A stretch of 64,000 bases of DNA from positions 310,001-374,000 of the forward strand of contig NZ_OY762899.1 of NCBI RefSeq assembly GCF_963666545.1, given 5' to 3'. Each line of letters begins with the position of its first letter. The first letter of the stretch is position 1. Position numbers and translations under genes: made by a program. The notes below the pieces were generated by a model. The model searched no databases and was not told where the DNA came from. It saw only the letters and a program-made list of their open reading frames with translations. The stretch is from an uncultured Bacteroides sp. Its GTDB lineage: Bacteria > Bacteroidota > Bacteroidia > Bacteroidales > Bacteroidaceae. This document shows positions 18,605-28,656 of this stretch, piece by piece.

Positions 18605-19309
18605 CTACATCTTTAAATAATAATCTTTCGTCAGAGCAATATACTCCTTACTATATTGATGCCTCGCCACTTCAGTAAGCAGATGAGTGGTTTCACAAGC
18701 CTGCCCGGTAAACGAAAAAGTGATCAAAGCTCTCTTAGGAGCGCCTCCCAACTTAGTGGTCACAAGCATTTGGCGACAAGGAAACAATCCACACGATTCT
18801 GCTATCTCTTTAAAAGAATCCACTGTTTCTATCGGTATCACCACACTGAACTCGCCATCAGTTGACAGCAGCTGGGAAACACCCCGAAGCAACTCAATGT
18901 GGGTAAGTTCACCACTATGCCGTGCCATTGTCCGCTGAAGATCAGGAGATGCCAACGAATCAATAAAATAAGGGGGATTAGAAATAATTACATCAAACTT
19001 CCTATCCGACACATACACTTTGAAATCCGTCTCAATAACCTCTATCCGATCTGCCCACGGAGAATTAGAAACATTCTCTTCTGCCTGTTTGGCAGCATGT
19101 TTATCTATCTCTAAAGCCACAATGTGAGCCACACTGCGTTGAGCGACCATCAGTGCTAACAGCCCGGTGCCGGTTCCTATATCAAGAATGTTTTTTGCAT
19201 GATCAACATTGACCCATGCCCCAAGAAGCACACCGTCCGTTCCCACTTTCATGCCACATTTGTCATGCGACACAGTAAATTGTTTAAATTGAAAATATGA
19301 ATTAGGCAT
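18605..19309 (-). CDS. tRNA1(Val) adenine(37)-N6-methyltransferase-like (TrmN6/YfiC)
   Basis: A Rossmann-fold SAM methyltransferase with motif I DIGTGTGLLALM (about 40) and the amino-methyltransferase motif SNPPYF (about 110), which marks N6-adenine or N5-glutamine enzymes. Together with the N-terminal FKQFTVSHDKCGMKVGTDGVLLGAW segment this points to the YfiC/TrmN6 family that modifies A37 of tRNA1(Val). The frame is open to 19378, but the ATG at 19309 gives MPNSYFQFKQF, the normal N terminus, at 234 residues. It is divergent from lon. Confidence 0.88.
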   Translation of the reverse strand: MPNSYFQFKQFTVSHDKCGMKVGTDGVLLGAWVNVDHAKNILDIGTGTGLLALMVAQRSVAHIVALEIDKHAAKQAEENVSNSPWADRIEVIETDFKVYVSDRKFDVIISNPPYFIDSLASPDLQRTMARHSGELTHIELLRGVSQLLSTDGEFSVVIPIETVDSFKEIAESCGLFPCRQMLVTTKLGGAPKRALITFSFTGQACETTHLLTEVARHQYSKEYIALTKDYYLKM

Positions 19310-19416
19310 ATTGCTAATAAATAATGATAATCGCCAAAAATAAGTAATTATCGGGAGACAATTTAGATAGGACTCCATTATTTGGCATTGTTTTTGTGAT
19401 TTTAGTGTATAGGTGC

Positions 19417-19447
19417 TTTATTATTAATAAAGAATAAACTAACTTTG
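19417..19447 (+). promoter_or_regulatory. lon promoter
   Basis: TTTA (19417-19420), a 19-base spacer and TAACTTTG (19440... -19447) fit the -33/-7 pattern with one mismatch at -33. It is 46 bases upstream of the lon start. No heat-shock-type element was recognised. Confidence 0.5.
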
Positions 19448-19493
19448 CAGCTCTTTAATGGCTGTCAATGTGTGATGACTTAATTTATACGAA

Positions 19494-21962
19494 ATGAAAA
19501 TAGATAGATATTTTACAGAGAGCGAAGACCCGAGTGATAATGCTTTTTCATTAATCGCCGACTTTGACGGAACTGAAGATCAGCTGTTTGACATAAAAGT
19601 AGATAGTAATATTCCCGTTTTACCTCTTCGGAACATGATATTATTTCCCGGTGTACTCATGCCTGTGTCTATAGGTAGAAGATCATCACTAAAACTTATC
19701 AAAGAAGCAGACAAGAAGGGTTCATATATAGCTGTTGTATGTCAGAAAGTAGCTCAAACAGAAGAGCCTGTTTTAGAAGATCTCCACCGAGTAGGAACAG
19801 TGGCTAAAATTGTTCGTTTACTCGAGATGCCTGATCAAAGCACAACTGTAATTCTTCAGGGAATGGTGCGTGTGGAACTAAAAGAAATCACCACAACACG
19901 TCCCTATTTACGGGCAAATGTAGATGTCCTAGAAGAAGAGATTCCTAAGAAAGACGATAAAGAATTTGCCGCTTTAGTCGATTCTTGCAAAGATTTAACG
20001 ATACGTTATATCAAGTCTTCTGATATATTACACCAAGAATCGGCTTTTGCCATCCGCAATATTACCAACCCTATGTTTCTGATACATTTTATATGTACCA
20101 ACATGCCACTCAAGATAGAGCAGAAAATAGAGTTGATCAAAATCCCATTACTTAGTGTAAGAGCCCAAAAATTATTGGAAATCTTAACCCGCGAAGTGCA
20201 ATTGGAAGAGATAAAAACTTCTATTCAACTACGTGCCCGCGAAGATATAGATCAGCAGCAAAGAGAATACTTTTTGCAACAACAAATCAAGACCATACAA
20301 GACGAATTGGGTGGTAGTGGTCAAGAGCAGGAAATAGAGGAAATGCGCATTAAGGCTGAGAAAATGAAGTGGGATCTGGAGACGAAAAATACATTCCTTA
20401 AAGAGCTGGCAAAACTCGAAAGAACTCATTCGCAATCACCCGACTATAGTGTGCAGCTCAATTATTTGCAAATCATGCTTAGCTTGCCTTGGGGTATATT
20501 CACCACAGACAATATCAATCTGAAAAATGCGGAGAAAACGCTGAATAAAGATCATTACGGATTGGAGAAGGTGAAAGAACGTATCCTTGAACATTTGGCT
20601 GTACTGAAATTAAAAAATGACATGAAGTCGCCCATTATTTGCCTTTACGGCCCTCCGGGGGTAGGCAAAACATCATTGGGTAAATCAATTGCTGCTTCGC
20701 TGAAACGCAAATATATTCGGATGTCTTTGGGAGGGGTACATGATGAAGCTGAAATACGCGGACATAGAAAAACGTATGTAGGAGCCATGCCTGGCCGTGT
20801 AATAAAGAGTCTGGCCAAAGCGGGTTCATCCAATCCGGTATTCATTCTGGATGAAGTTGACAAACTGGGCAATGACCGCCAAGGAGATCCTTCATCTGCT
20901 TTGCTTGAGGTACTCGATCCTGAGCAAAACAGCACTTTTCATGATAATTTCCTTGATGTTGATTTCGACTTGTCTAAAGTGATGTTTATTGCTACAGCCA
21001 ATAATCTGAATACTATTCCAGGACCACTACTCGACCGTATGGAGCTGATTGAAGTAAGTGGATACATCACTGAAGAAAAAATAGAGATTGCCCGTAAGCA
21101 TTTGCTTCCCAAAGAGATGGAAGCAAATGGTATAAAGAAGACGGATATCAAAATGTCTAAAGATACACTCGAACTAATTATAGAATCGTACACACGTGAG
21201 AGCGGCGTGCGCGAATTAGAGAAGAAAATCAGCAAGATTCTCCGTAAGTCAGCTCGTCAATATGCTACAGATGGCTACTTTGCAAAAACAGACATTAAAC
21301 CGTCTGATTTAATTGATTTTCTGGGAACACCCGAATATTCACGAGATAAGTATCAAGGAAATGAATATGCCGGAGTAGTAACAGGCTTGGCTTGGACTGC
21401 CGTAGGCGGAGAAATTCTTTTTGTAGAAACCAGCTTAAGTCGAGGAAAGGGAGGAAGACTTACCCTAACCGGAAACCTAGGAGATGTGATGAAAGAATCG
21501 GCCATGCTGGCACTTGAATATATCAAAGCACATGCTTCATTGCTCAATCTGGACGAAGAAGTATTTGACAACTGGAATATCCACGTACATGTGCCAGAAG
21601 GAGCGATTCCTAAAGACGGTCCTTCAGCAGGTATCACAATGGCTACTTCTTTGGCCTCTGCCCTTACTCAGCGCAAGGTGAAATCAAATCTGGCAATGAC
21701 CGGAGAAATTACGCTTCGTGGAAAAGTTCTTCCTGTCGGTGGTGTTAAAGAGAAAATATTGGCTGCTAAACGTGCAGGAATCAAAGAAATCATCATGAGT
21801 GCGGAAAATAAGAAGAATATTGATGAGATTCAAGAAATGTATTTGAAAGGATTGACTTTCCATTATGTAAATGATATCAGAGAAGTTTTCGCTATTGCAT
21901 TGACAAACGAAAAAGTAGCGGATGCGATTGATTTCTCTGTAAAGAAGGCCGTTAAAGAATGA
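19494..21962 (+). CDS. lon: ATP-dependent protease Lon
   Basis: Cytosolic protease that degrades misfolded and regulatory proteins. The 822 residues show the N-terminal substrate domain with [13 protein letters not shown] (about 40-53), a coiled helical region, the AAA+ module with Walker A GPPGVGKT (386-393) and Walker B ILDEVDKL (about 451-458), and the protease domain. The catalytic dyad is S711 (KDGPSAG) and K754, 43 residues apart as in E. coli Lon. Its stop overlaps the tgt start by 4 bases (ATGA), so lon and tgt are coupled. Confidence 0.98.
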   Translation: MKIDRYFTESEDPSDNAFSLIADFDGTEDQLFDIKVDSNIPVLPLRNMILFPGVLMPVSIGRRSSLKLIKEADKKGSYIAVVCQKVAQTEEPVLEDLHRVGTVAKIVRLLEMPDQSTTVILQGMVRVELKEITTTRPYLRANVDVLEEEIPKKDDKEFAALVDSCKDLTIRYIKSSDILHQESAFAIRNITNPMFLIHFICTNMPLKIEQKIELIKIPLLSVRAQKLLEILTREVQLEEIKTSIQLRAREDIDQQQREYFLQQQIKTIQDELGGSGQEQEIEEMRIKAEKMKWDLETKNTFLKELAKLERTHSQSPDYSVQLNYLQIMLSLPWGIFTTDNINLKNAEKTLNKDHYGLEKVKERILEHLAVLKLKNDMKSPIICLYGPPGVGKTSLGKSIAASLKRKYIRMSLGGVHDEAEIRGHRKTYVGAMPGRVIKSLAKAGSSNPVFILDEVDKLGNDRQGDPSSALLEVLDPEQNSTFHDNFLDVDFDLSKVMFIATANNLNTIPGPLLDRMELIEVSGYITEEKIEIARKHLLPKEMEANGIKKTDIKMSKDTLELIIESYTRESGVRELEKKISKILRKSARQYATDGYFAKTDIKPSDLIDFLGTPEYSRDKYQGNEYAGVVTGLAWTAVGGEILFVETSLSRGKGGRLTLTGNLGDVMKESAMLALEYIKAHASLLNLDEEVFDNWNIHVHVPEGAIPKDGPSAGITMATSLASALTQRKVKSNLAMTGEITLRGKVLPVGGVKEKILAAKRAGIKEIIMSAENKKNIDEIQEMYLKGLTFHYVNDIREVFAIALTNEKVADAIDFSVKKAVKE

Positions 21963-23089
21963 CATTCGATTTACAATACACTGATTCCAAAAGCAATGCA
22001 CGTGCCGGATTGCTCGCTACAGACCATGGGCAGATAGAAACTCCCATCTTTATGCCCGTGGGTACATTAGGATCTGTTAAAGGTGTGCATCAGACGGAAT
22101 TGAAGGAAGACATCAAAGCTCAGATTATTTTAGGCAATACGTATCATCTCTATTTGCGTCCGGGACTCGAGGTGCTCGAGAAAGCTGGAGGATTGCATAA
22201 GTTTAATAGTTTTGACCGTCCCATGTTGACCGATAGTGGAGGATTTCAAGTGTTTTCTTTGGCTGGCATCCGTAAACTGCGTGAAGAAGGTGCAGAGTTT
22301 CGATCGCACATAGATGGTAGTAAACATGTATTTACTCCTGAAAAAGTTATGGATATAGAACGCATCATTGGTGCGGATATCATGATGGCCTTTGATGAAT
22401 GTCCTCCGGGTGATTCGGACTATGCGTATGCAAAGAAATCTCTAGGACTAACACATCGCTGGTTAGACAGGTGTATTCAACGCTTCAACGAAACGGAACC
22501 TAAATATGGATACCAACAATCACTCTTCCCTATTGTACAGGGGTGTGTTTACCCAGACTTACGTAAACAATCGGCCGAATTTATCGCTTCCAAAGGAGCA
22601 GATGGTAACGCCATAGGTGGACTGGCTGTAGGCGAACCGGTTGATAAAATGTACGAAATGATTGAGCTTGTCAACGAGATACTACCCAAGGACAAGCCGC
22701 GATACCTAATGGGTGTGGGCACTCCGGTTAATATTTTAGAAGGCATTGAACGTGGCATAGACATGTTCGACTGTGTGATGCCTACTCGAAACGGACGAAA
22801 TGGCATGCTCTTTACCAAAGATGGCATAATGAACATGAGAAATAAAAAATGGGAGATGGATTTTTCTCTTATTGAAGCAGATGGTGCTTCATCCGTGGAT
22901 ACACTGTACAGCAAAGCATACTTGAGACACCTCTTCCATGCGCAAGAACTACTGGCTATGCAGATTGCATCTATACACAATTTGGCCTTCTATCTCTGGT
23001 TGGTTGGTGAAGCTCGCAAACATATCATTGCGGGAGATTTCTCTACATGGAAACCAATGATGGTGAAACGGGTATCAACTAGATTATAA
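21959..23089 (+). CDS. tgt: tRNA-guanine(34) transglycosylase, zinc cysteines absent
   Basis: Exchanges guanine at position 34 for preQ1 or queuine during queuosine formation. The 376-residue protein keeps the substrate loop TDSGGFQVFS (D92) and the catalytic segment FDCVMPTRNGRNG (D271 matches the nucleophile). The structural zinc motif CxCxxC before the YSRAYLxHL segment is missing: residues 303-320 contain no cysteine and read DGASSVDTLYSKAYLRHL. The histidine of the usual zinc set, H340 in SIHNL, remains. I believe this form is shared by related Bacteroides, so it is probably functional. It overlaps lon by 4 bases and lies 12 bases before the permease gene. Confidence 0.93.
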   Translation: MTFDLQYTDSKSNARAGLLATDHGQIETPIFMPVGTLGSVKGVHQTELKEDIKAQIILGNTYHLYLRPGLEVLEKAGGLHKFNSFDRPMLTDSGGFQVFSLAGIRKLREEGAEFRSHIDGSKHVFTPEKVMDIERIIGADIMMAFDECPPGDSDYAYAKKSLGLTHRWLDRCIQRFNETEPKYGYQQSLFPIVQGCVYPDLRKQSAEFIASKGADGNAIGGLAVGEPVDKMYEMIELVNEILPKDKPRYLMGVGTPVNILEGIERGIDMFDCVMPTRNGRNGMLFTKDGIMNMRNKKWEMDFSLIEADGASSVDTLYSKAYLRHLFHAQELLAMQIASIHNLAFYLWLVGEARKHIIAGDFSTWKPMMVKRVSTRL

Positions 23090-23101
23090 TAAAGGAGAGA
23101 C

Positions 23102-24196
23102 ATGAACAACAAGTTATTAAAACGGTTGGATTGGTACATCATAAAGAAGTTTCTGGGTACTTATGTTTTTGCCATTGCTTTAATCATTTCCATAGCAGTG
23201 GTGTTCGATTTCAATGAGAAGATGGACAAATTCATGACGAATGAAGCTCCTTGGAAAGCTATCATTTTTGATTATTACATGAATTTTATCCCTTATTTTG
23301 CCAACCTTTTTAGTCCCTTGTTCGTCTTTATTGCTGTCATCTTTTTCACTTCTAAACTTGCTGAAAATTCAGAGATCATTGCCATGTTTTCAACGGGAAT
23401 GAGTTTCAAGCGATTGATGCGCCCGTACATGATTTCAGCTGCGATTATTTCTGTGGTCACTTTTGGTTTGGGTTCTTATATAATTCCTAAAGGAAGCGTC
23501 ACTCGTCTGGCTTTCGAAGATAAATACTACAAAAAAAGAAAAAACACTTCTGTTCACAATGTACAATTAGAAGTAGATTCAGGTGTGATTGCCTATATAG
23601 AAAGATATGAAGATTATAATAAGACCGGATTTCGCTTCTCTCTTGATAAATTCGTAGATAAAAAATTGGTATCTCATCTAACAGCTCGCAGCATTACGTA
23701 TGACACTACTGCTGTGAATAAATGGATAATTAAGGATTACATGATTAGAGAGCTCAATGGACTTAGGGAGAAAATTATTCGTGGCGAAAGAATCGACTCT
23801 ACTATTGTGATGCAGCCTACCGATTTTCTTATCACGAGGAACCAACAAGAAGTGCTTACAAGTCCACAACTCGGCGAATATATTGACAGGCAGAAAAAGC
23901 GAGGATTTGCGAATATAAAAGAGTTTGAGATAGAATATCACAAACGCATTGCCATGTCATTTGCATCATTTATTCTAACCACCATAGGTTTGTCTCTCTC
24001 TTCCAAGAAATCAAAAGGAGGTATGGGACTTCATTTAGGTATTGGTCTGGGACTTAGTTTCTCGTACATTTTGTTTCAAACCATCTCTTCAACCTTTGCA
24101 ATAAATGGAAATGTCCCTCCTGTCGTCGCAGTATGGATCCCGAACTTGCTATATAGCTTAATCGCTGTTTACTTATATATAAAGGCTCCTAAGTAA
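23102..24196 (+). CDS. LptF/LptG-family permease
   Basis: Predicted inner-membrane part of the LPS export ABC complex (YjgP/YjgQ family). The 364 residues have the family plan: two N-terminal helices after RLDWYIIKKFLGTYVFA, a third and fourth pair, a periplasmic jellyroll-like region (about 125-270) and three C-terminal helices. The motif NLFSPLFVFIAVIFFTSKLAENSEIIAM is typical. An unusually clear Shine-Dalgarno, aaaggagag, stands just before the ATG. It closes the lon-tgt unit and is followed by a strong terminator. LptF and LptG cannot be told apart by eye. Confidence 0.9.
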   Translation: MNNKLLKRLDWYIIKKFLGTYVFAIALIISIAVVFDFNEKMDKFMTNEAPWKAIIFDYYMNFIPYFANLFSPLFVFIAVIFFTSKLAENSEIIAMFSTGMSFKRLMRPYMISAAIISVVTFGLGSYIIPKGSVTRLAFEDKYYKKRKNTSVHNVQLEVDSGVIAYIERYEDYNKTGFRFSLDKFVDKKLVSHLTARSITYDTTAVNKWIIKDYMIRELNGLREKIIRGERIDSTIVMQPTDFLITRNQQEVLTSPQLGEYIDRQKKRGFANIKEFEIEYHKRIAMSFASFILTTIGLSLSSKKSKGGMGLHLGIGLGLSFSYILFQTISSTFAINGNVPPVVAVWIPNLLYSLIAVYLYIKAPK

Positions 24197-24281
24197 TAAT
24201 AAACGGCATGTGAATTCTCGCCGAGGAGTTATTTTTAAATAAAGACGACACTTTAAACGGTTTCTGGAAAATATAAAAAAG

Positions 24282-24327
24282 AAAATCCGGCTTGCTCTTG
24301 AATTTTCAAGTGCAAGCCGGATTTTTT
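24282..24327 (+). terminator. Terminator after the lon-tgt-lpt unit
   Basis: Arms aaaatccggcttgc (24282-24295) and gcaagccggatttt (24312-24325), with an inner stem cttgaa/ttcaag, are followed by a T-run. This is a classic intrinsic terminator. Confidence 0.9.
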
Positions 24328-24441
24328 GTTGTATCCATTTCCTCTTTTGTTCGTCCCTCACTAAAAAGGCAAGGAGCTTCACTCCTATTCCTGTTTTTGT
24401 GACATCAAACTTATACTCCCAAGCTTTCTAGAATTACATAC

Positions 24442-24969
24442 TCAAAGTTGTTGGCTTGTAGCGTGAATTCTATCCTCTTTTAAATAGGCAGAAAGTTGAG
24501 TAGCAGAGATGTTTTTGGCTATTATAACACCATTTTCATCTAATAAATAGTTTGCAAATCCGCGGTTTAACCTATACTTTTTGAATAAACCGGAATTTTC
24601 ACCTTTTGTTTCCACGAAACAGGTGGGTGAAACTATTTGATCCTTACGAATGGTTTCACTAAAAATTGATGCATATTCATCAAAAGATATCGAAACCATT
24701 TCAACTTGGCGGGAAGTTGATCGAAGCGCATTGTTTAAACGAATGTTTTGCATCCGTGATAGCGCATCATAACTTGCCCAAAAACTAAGCAGCACATACC
24801 TTCCTTTCATATTGGTCAGTTCAAACGTGTGCCCGTTTGACGTAGATTCGATTTTGAAATCAGGGGCTACGTCTCCCACACTCAATCCTCCGGTGGATTT
24901 GTCTTTTGCTACAAAAGAAGTCAAGGAACTAATAAGTAATACAACAAAAATCCATTTTACATATTTCAT
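24442..24969 (-). CDS. Exported thioredoxin-fold protein without the CxxC pair
   Basis: A 175-residue AhpC/TlpA-type thioredoxin-fold protein with a signal peptide or anchor (VKWIFVVLLISSLTSFVA). The fold is visible as GDVAPDFKIES, then GRYVLLSFWASYDALSRMQ, and a later DENGVIIAKN. Where thiol enzymes have WCxxC this protein reads WASYD, so it cannot be a thiol oxidoreductase. The single cysteine is in SPTCFVET. It may be a binding or scaffold protein of the cell envelope. A good promoter lies about 135 bases upstream, leaving a long untranslated leader. Confidence 0.82.
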   Translation of the reverse strand: MKYVKWIFVVLLISSLTSFVAKDKSTGGLSVGDVAPDFKIESTSNGHTFELTNMKGRYVLLSFWASYDALSRMQNIRLNNALRSTSRQVEMVSISFDEYASIFSETIRKDQIVSPTCFVETKGENSGLFKKYRLNRGFANYLLDENGVIIAKNISATQLSAYLKEDRIHATSQQL

Positions 24970-25101
24970 GTAATTCGGTTTTGGTTAATACTATTCGGGG
25001 CTGTCTTTCAACAGTAATTTCTACCCGAAACATTGTCTTTTCAGGCACCAGTAGAATGGAATCCGCTGATAATCAAAGCCTTTACATATAGAAATCAAGG
25101 G

Positions 25102-25133
25102 CAAAGGTAAGTTATTATTATTCTAATATCAAA
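25102..25133 (-). promoter_or_regulatory. Promoter of the thioredoxin-fold gene
   Basis: On the minus strand TTTG (25130-25133), a 20-base spacer and TACCTTTG (25102-25109) match the full Bacteroidetes consensus. The implied 5' UTR is about 125-130 bases. Confidence 0.65.
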
Positions 25134-25206
25134 ATAATCGAGTCCTTTTCTCACTTTTGGGCTTTATAAATTCGTGTTATTTAGTAGAAAAAGCAGGTTT
25201 TTTCCT

Positions 25207-25214
25207 TACTTTTG
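25207..25214 (+). promoter_or_regulatory. serB -7 promoter element
   Basis: TACTTTTG matches TAnnTTTG and lies 23 bases before the serB ATG at 25238. It also lies inside the longer reading frame, which supports the shorter start. Confidence 0.5.
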
Positions 25215-25237
25215 CAAAGAAACATAGAATATATATT

Positions 25238-26473
25238 ATGCAATTATCGAACACAGAACTCATTCTTATTCGTATTACAGGAGAAGATCGTCCGGGGCTC
25301 ACAGCTTCGGTAACTGAAATACTAGCCAAATATGATGCAGCTATTCTCGACATCGGGCAAGCTGACATCCACAATACACTTTCCTTGGGCATCTTATGCA
25401 AAACGGAAGAACAATTCTCCGGATTTATCATGAAAGAGCTTCTCTTTAAAGCTTCTACTTTGGGAGTAACCATACGATTCTATCCCATTTCAGTGGAAGA
25501 ATACGAGAACTGGGTAAACTTGCAAGGGAAAAACCGTTATATATTAACTCTGCTAGGCAGAAAACTATCGGCACGGCAAATCTCTTCCGTAACCCACATA
25601 TTGGCAGAACAAGGCATGAATATTGATGCGATCAAACGTCTTACCGGACGCATTCCATTGGATGAATGTAAAGCCAACACACGCGCATGCATTGAGTTTT
25701 CTGTTCGCGGAACACCCAAAGACCGTATCAACATGCAAGAACAGTTGATGCAGCTGGCCAGTGAACTTGAAATGGACTTTTCATTTCAATTGGACAACAT
25801 GTATCGCCGCATGCGACGTCTGATCTGTTTTGATATGGACTCTACGCTTATTGAAACGGAAGTTATTGATGAACTAGCTGTACGTGCCGGTGTGGGTGAC
25901 GAAGTAAAAGCCATTACCGAACGAGCAATGCGCGGAGAAATAGATTTCACAGAAAGCTTTCGTGAACGAGTGGCTCTGCTCAAAGGACTGGATGAATCAG
26001 TGATGAGAGAAATAGCAGAAAGTTTGCCTATTACCGAAGGAGTGGATCGCCTGATGTATGTACTCAAGAAATATGGTTATAAAATAGCGATCCTTTCGGG
26101 TGGATTCACTTATTTTGGCCGGTATTTGCAAGATAAATATGGGATAGATTATGTTTATGCCAACGAATTGGAAATAGAAGATGGCAAACTTACAGGGAAT
26201 TATCTGGGCGACGTAGTAGATGGCAAGAGAAAAGCAGAACTTTTACGCCTTATTGCTCAGGTAGAGAAAGTAGATATAGCTCAGACAATTGCCGTAGGCG
26301 ATGGAGCGAATGATTTACCAATGCTTGGAGTCGCTGGTTTGGGAATCGCCTTTCATGCAAAACCTAAAGTAGTAGCAAATGCTAAACAATCCATCAATAC
26401 CATCGGACTGGATGGAGTGCTTTATTTCTTAGGATTTAAAGATTCTTATTTGGATGAACAAGGGAAACTATAA
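25238..26473 (+). CDS. serB: Phosphoserine phosphatase with N-terminal ACT domains
   Basis: Last step of serine synthesis: hydrolysis of O-phosphoserine in the cytosol. Two ACT-like domains (about 5-85 and 95-180, beginning LILIRITGEDRPGLTASVTEIL) precede the HAD phosphatase. The nucleophile motif is FDMDSTLIETEVIDELA, followed by ILSGGF and the GDGANDLPMLG metal motif. The frame is open to 25157, but the ATG at 25238 (411 residues) begins MQLSNTELILIRI, lies after a promoter element, and suits the ACT domain start. Serine or another amino acid may regulate it through the ACT domains, by inference from the family. Confidence 0.95.
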   Translation: MQLSNTELILIRITGEDRPGLTASVTEILAKYDAAILDIGQADIHNTLSLGILCKTEEQFSGFIMKELLFKASTLGVTIRFYPISVEEYENWVNLQGKNRYILTLLGRKLSARQISSVTHILAEQGMNIDAIKRLTGRIPLDECKANTRACIEFSVRGTPKDRINMQEQLMQLASELEMDFSFQLDNMYRRMRRLICFDMDSTLIETEVIDELAVRAGVGDEVKAITERAMRGEIDFTESFRERVALLKGLDESVMREIAESLPITEGVDRLMYVLKKYGYKIAILSGGFTYFGRYLQDKYGIDYVYANELEIEDGKLTGNYLGDVVDGKRKAELLRLIAQVEKVDIAQTIAVGDGANDLPMLGVAGLGIAFHAKPKVVANAKQSINTIGLDGVLYFLGFKDSYLDEQGKL

Positions 26474-26491
26474 ATGAAAACAACAAAAAGC

Positions 26492-26521
26492 TTGTATTAC
26501 GTAGTTAATGATTTATCTTTG
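26492..26521 (+). promoter_or_regulatory. Promoter of the DEAD-box helicase gene
   Basis: TTG (26492-26494), a 19-base spacer and TATCTTTG (26514-26521) match the consensus. The start codon is at 26542, a UTR of about 17 bases. Confidence 0.65.
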
Positions 26522-26541
26522 TACATAAATAAATTGAAAAA

Positions 26542-27780
26542 ATGAAGTTTTCCGAACTAGAATTAGAGGATAAAGTATTAGAGGCGCTTGACGCCATGAG
26601 GTTTGATGAATGTACTCCCATACAAGAACAGGCTATTCCACTGATACTTCAAGGTCGAGACTTAATAGCAGTAGCTCAAACCGGAACAGGAAAGACGGCC
26701 GCATATTTGCTTCCTATTATTAATAAACTGTGTAAAGGCGATCACAAACAGGAAGTTATCAACTGTATCATCATGTCTCCCACCAGAGAACTGGCTCAAC
26801 AGATTGATCAACAGATGGAAGGATTCTCTTATTTTATGCTGGTATCAAGCGTAGCAGTATATGGCGGAAATGACGGTACCCTCTTTGAACAACAGAAAAA
26901 AGGGCTCACACTTGGTGCAGACGTAGTCATTGCTACACCGGGACGTCTTATTTCTCACTTAAATTTGGGCTATGTAGATCTATCACATGTATCCTACTTC
27001 ATTCTTGATGAAGCAGATAGAATGCTCGATATGGGATTCTCTGAGGACATCATGCAGATAGTGAAATATTTGCCTAAAGATAGACAGACAATCATGTTTT
27101 CTGCCACTATGCCTTCTAAAATACAACAGTTAGCTAAAACAATCCTAAATAATCCGGCTGAAATAAAACTCTCCGTTTCAAAACCGGCTGAGAAGATAGT
27201 ACAGGCTGCCTATGTGTGTTACGAACGACAGAAGCTGAATATTGTGCAAAGCCTCTTTGCTGAAGAAGTGCCGGAACGTGTCATCATCTTTGTTTCCTCG
27301 AAAATTAAAGTAAAGGAGGTGACCAGAGCTTTAAAAGTAATGAAACTCAATGTTGGCGAAATGCATTCTGATCTGGAACAACCGCAGCGAGAATTTATTA
27401 TGCGAGAGTTTAAATCAGGTAGAATCAACATTTTGGTTGCTACAGACATTGTAGCCAGAGGTATTGACATTGATGATATTCGATTGGTCATCAACTTTGA
27501 TGTTCCTCATGACAGTGAAGACTACGTACACCGTATAGGGCGAACGGCGCGTGCCAACAATGATGGCGTTGCTATCACTTTCATCAGTGAAAAAGAACAA
27601 AGCAATTTCAAGAATATTGAAAATTTCCTAGAGAAAGATATCTATAAAATACCTGTTCCTTCCCATCTGGGCGAAGCTCCGGAATATGCCCCTCGAAGCA
27701 ATGGTGGTAACCGTGGACGATCGGGAAATTTCAGAAACAAAAGCAAGGGACCACGAACAAATCATTCGGGCCAGAAATAA
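26542..27780 (+). CDS. DEAD-box ATP-dependent RNA helicase
   Basis: A cytosolic RNA helicase of 412 residues. Motifs in order: Q-motif CTPIQEQAIP, I AQTGTGKTAAY, Ia PTRELAQQ, II DEAD, III SAT, V VATDIVARGIDIDD and VI HRIGRTAR. The basic Gly/Arg/Asn-rich tail (GGNRGRSGNFRNKSKG) suits RNA contact. RhlE- or DeaD-type functions in ribosome assembly or mRNA decay are typical; the exact subtype is not clear. It has its own promoter, and the next gene converges on it across a terminator. Confidence 0.93.
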   Translation: MKFSELELEDKVLEALDAMRFDECTPIQEQAIPLILQGRDLIAVAQTGTGKTAAYLLPIINKLCKGDHKQEVINCIIMSPTRELAQQIDQQMEGFSYFMLVSSVAVYGGNDGTLFEQQKKGLTLGADVVIATPGRLISHLNLGYVDLSHVSYFILDEADRMLDMGFSEDIMQIVKYLPKDRQTIMFSATMPSKIQQLAKTILNNPAEIKLSVSKPAEKIVQAAYVCYERQKLNIVQSLFAEEVPERVIIFVSSKIKVKEVTRALKVMKLNVGEMHSDLEQPQREFIMREFKSGRINILVATDIVARGIDIDDIRLVINFDVPHDSEDYVHRIGRTARANNDGVAITFISEKEQSNFKNIENFLEKDIYKIPVPSHLGEAPEYAPRSNGGNRGRSGNFRNKSKGPRTNHSGQK

Positions 27781-27794
27781 TGATCAATAAAAAA

Positions 27795-27821
27795 CCGGAT
27801 GTAACTTCTTCATACATCCGG
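27795..27821 (-). terminator. Terminator of the DUF4738 gene (possibly bidirectional)
   Basis: Arms ccggatgta (27795-27803) and tacatccgg (27813-27821). Read leftward it ends in a T-run, so it fits the leftward gene best, but it also lies right after the helicase stop. Confidence 0.7.
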
Positions 27822-27844
27822 CATTCTATAAATCTACTTATTAT

Positions 27845-28642
27845 CTATTTGACCGCTTTCATGGTCATTTTTCCTTTAAAACTAACCTCTATATTGACTA
27901 GGTTGCAAACATAACTTTCGGGGATGCATACCGTAGCCTGATAGATAAAGCCAGACTTCTTTACTCCCATAAATAGCATATCCGAGAGAATCGACTTCTT
28001 CAGAAATTCATCCGAAAGAATACCCGTAAACATTTGTTTTGTTACGTCACTGGCAAACAAACTCTTTCTTCCTTCATACACACAGATATGCATCACATTG
28101 TCATAATATACATTATCCATACTCATACCCTCTTCAGTATAGGATGTTTTAACCACTTTCATCTTTGACGGATTGATATAAACATATGCACGATAACGAG
28201 TTCCATTATAATTCACAACGCTATCTTGTTCAGTCACTTCGGAATAAGTAGGAATAACTTCAACTGCTTTACCGGAGAAAGCCAACGTATCATCCGGATC
28301 TTCGGATTTGTGAAGCTTCACAATATTATCCGACAAAGAATGAAACCAAAAGATATGTTCTGCTTGCTTATCAATGTGATAGCGGCTAACCTCGTTGCCA
28401 TACATGTAAATGCTATCTTTCCTTATCTCAAAACGAACAGGAGAATTCTGAGGATCCGAATAGTATATCGTATCCCCTTCTATGCGCATAAAGGGTATCT
28501 CGCTGTCATCATCGACCCAAATGCCTTGCAATAGTGCTTTAGCACGAAGATCTTCATCTTTGCCGGAAGAGTCATTAGCTTTGCCATTATGACAAGCAAT
28601 GATCAAAATCGCCATCAACGATGCAAGAATACTTTTTTTCAT
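27845..28642 (-). CDS. DUF4738-like lipoprotein
   Basis: A 265-residue secreted lipoprotein of unknown function. The signal peptide KKSILASLMAILIIACHN holds a lipobox ending at C17. The mature part starts with a polar linker (NGKANDSSGKDED), followed by beta-rich segments such as LLQGIWVDDDSEIPFMRIEGDTIYY, a lipocalin-like pattern, and a second half (about 130-265) that looks like the DUF4738 domain. No partner gene is adjacent. The DUF assignment is from memory of Bacteroides proteins. Its promoter element is TACTTTTG at 28657-28664. Confidence 0.75.
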   Translation of the reverse strand: MKKSILASLMAILIIACHNGKANDSSGKDEDLRAKALLQGIWVDDDSEIPFMRIEGDTIYYSDPQNSPVRFEIRKDSIYMYGNEVSRYHIDKQAEHIFWFHSLSDNIVKLHKSEDPDDTLAFSGKAVEVIPTYSEVTEQDSVVNYNGTRYRAYVYINPSKMKVVKTSYTEEGMSMDNVYYDNVMHICVYEGRKSLFASDVTKQMFTGILSDEFLKKSILSDMLFMGVKKSGFIYQATVCIPESYVCNLVNIEVSFKGKMTMKAVK

Positions 28643-28656
28643 ATCAGAATTTTGTG

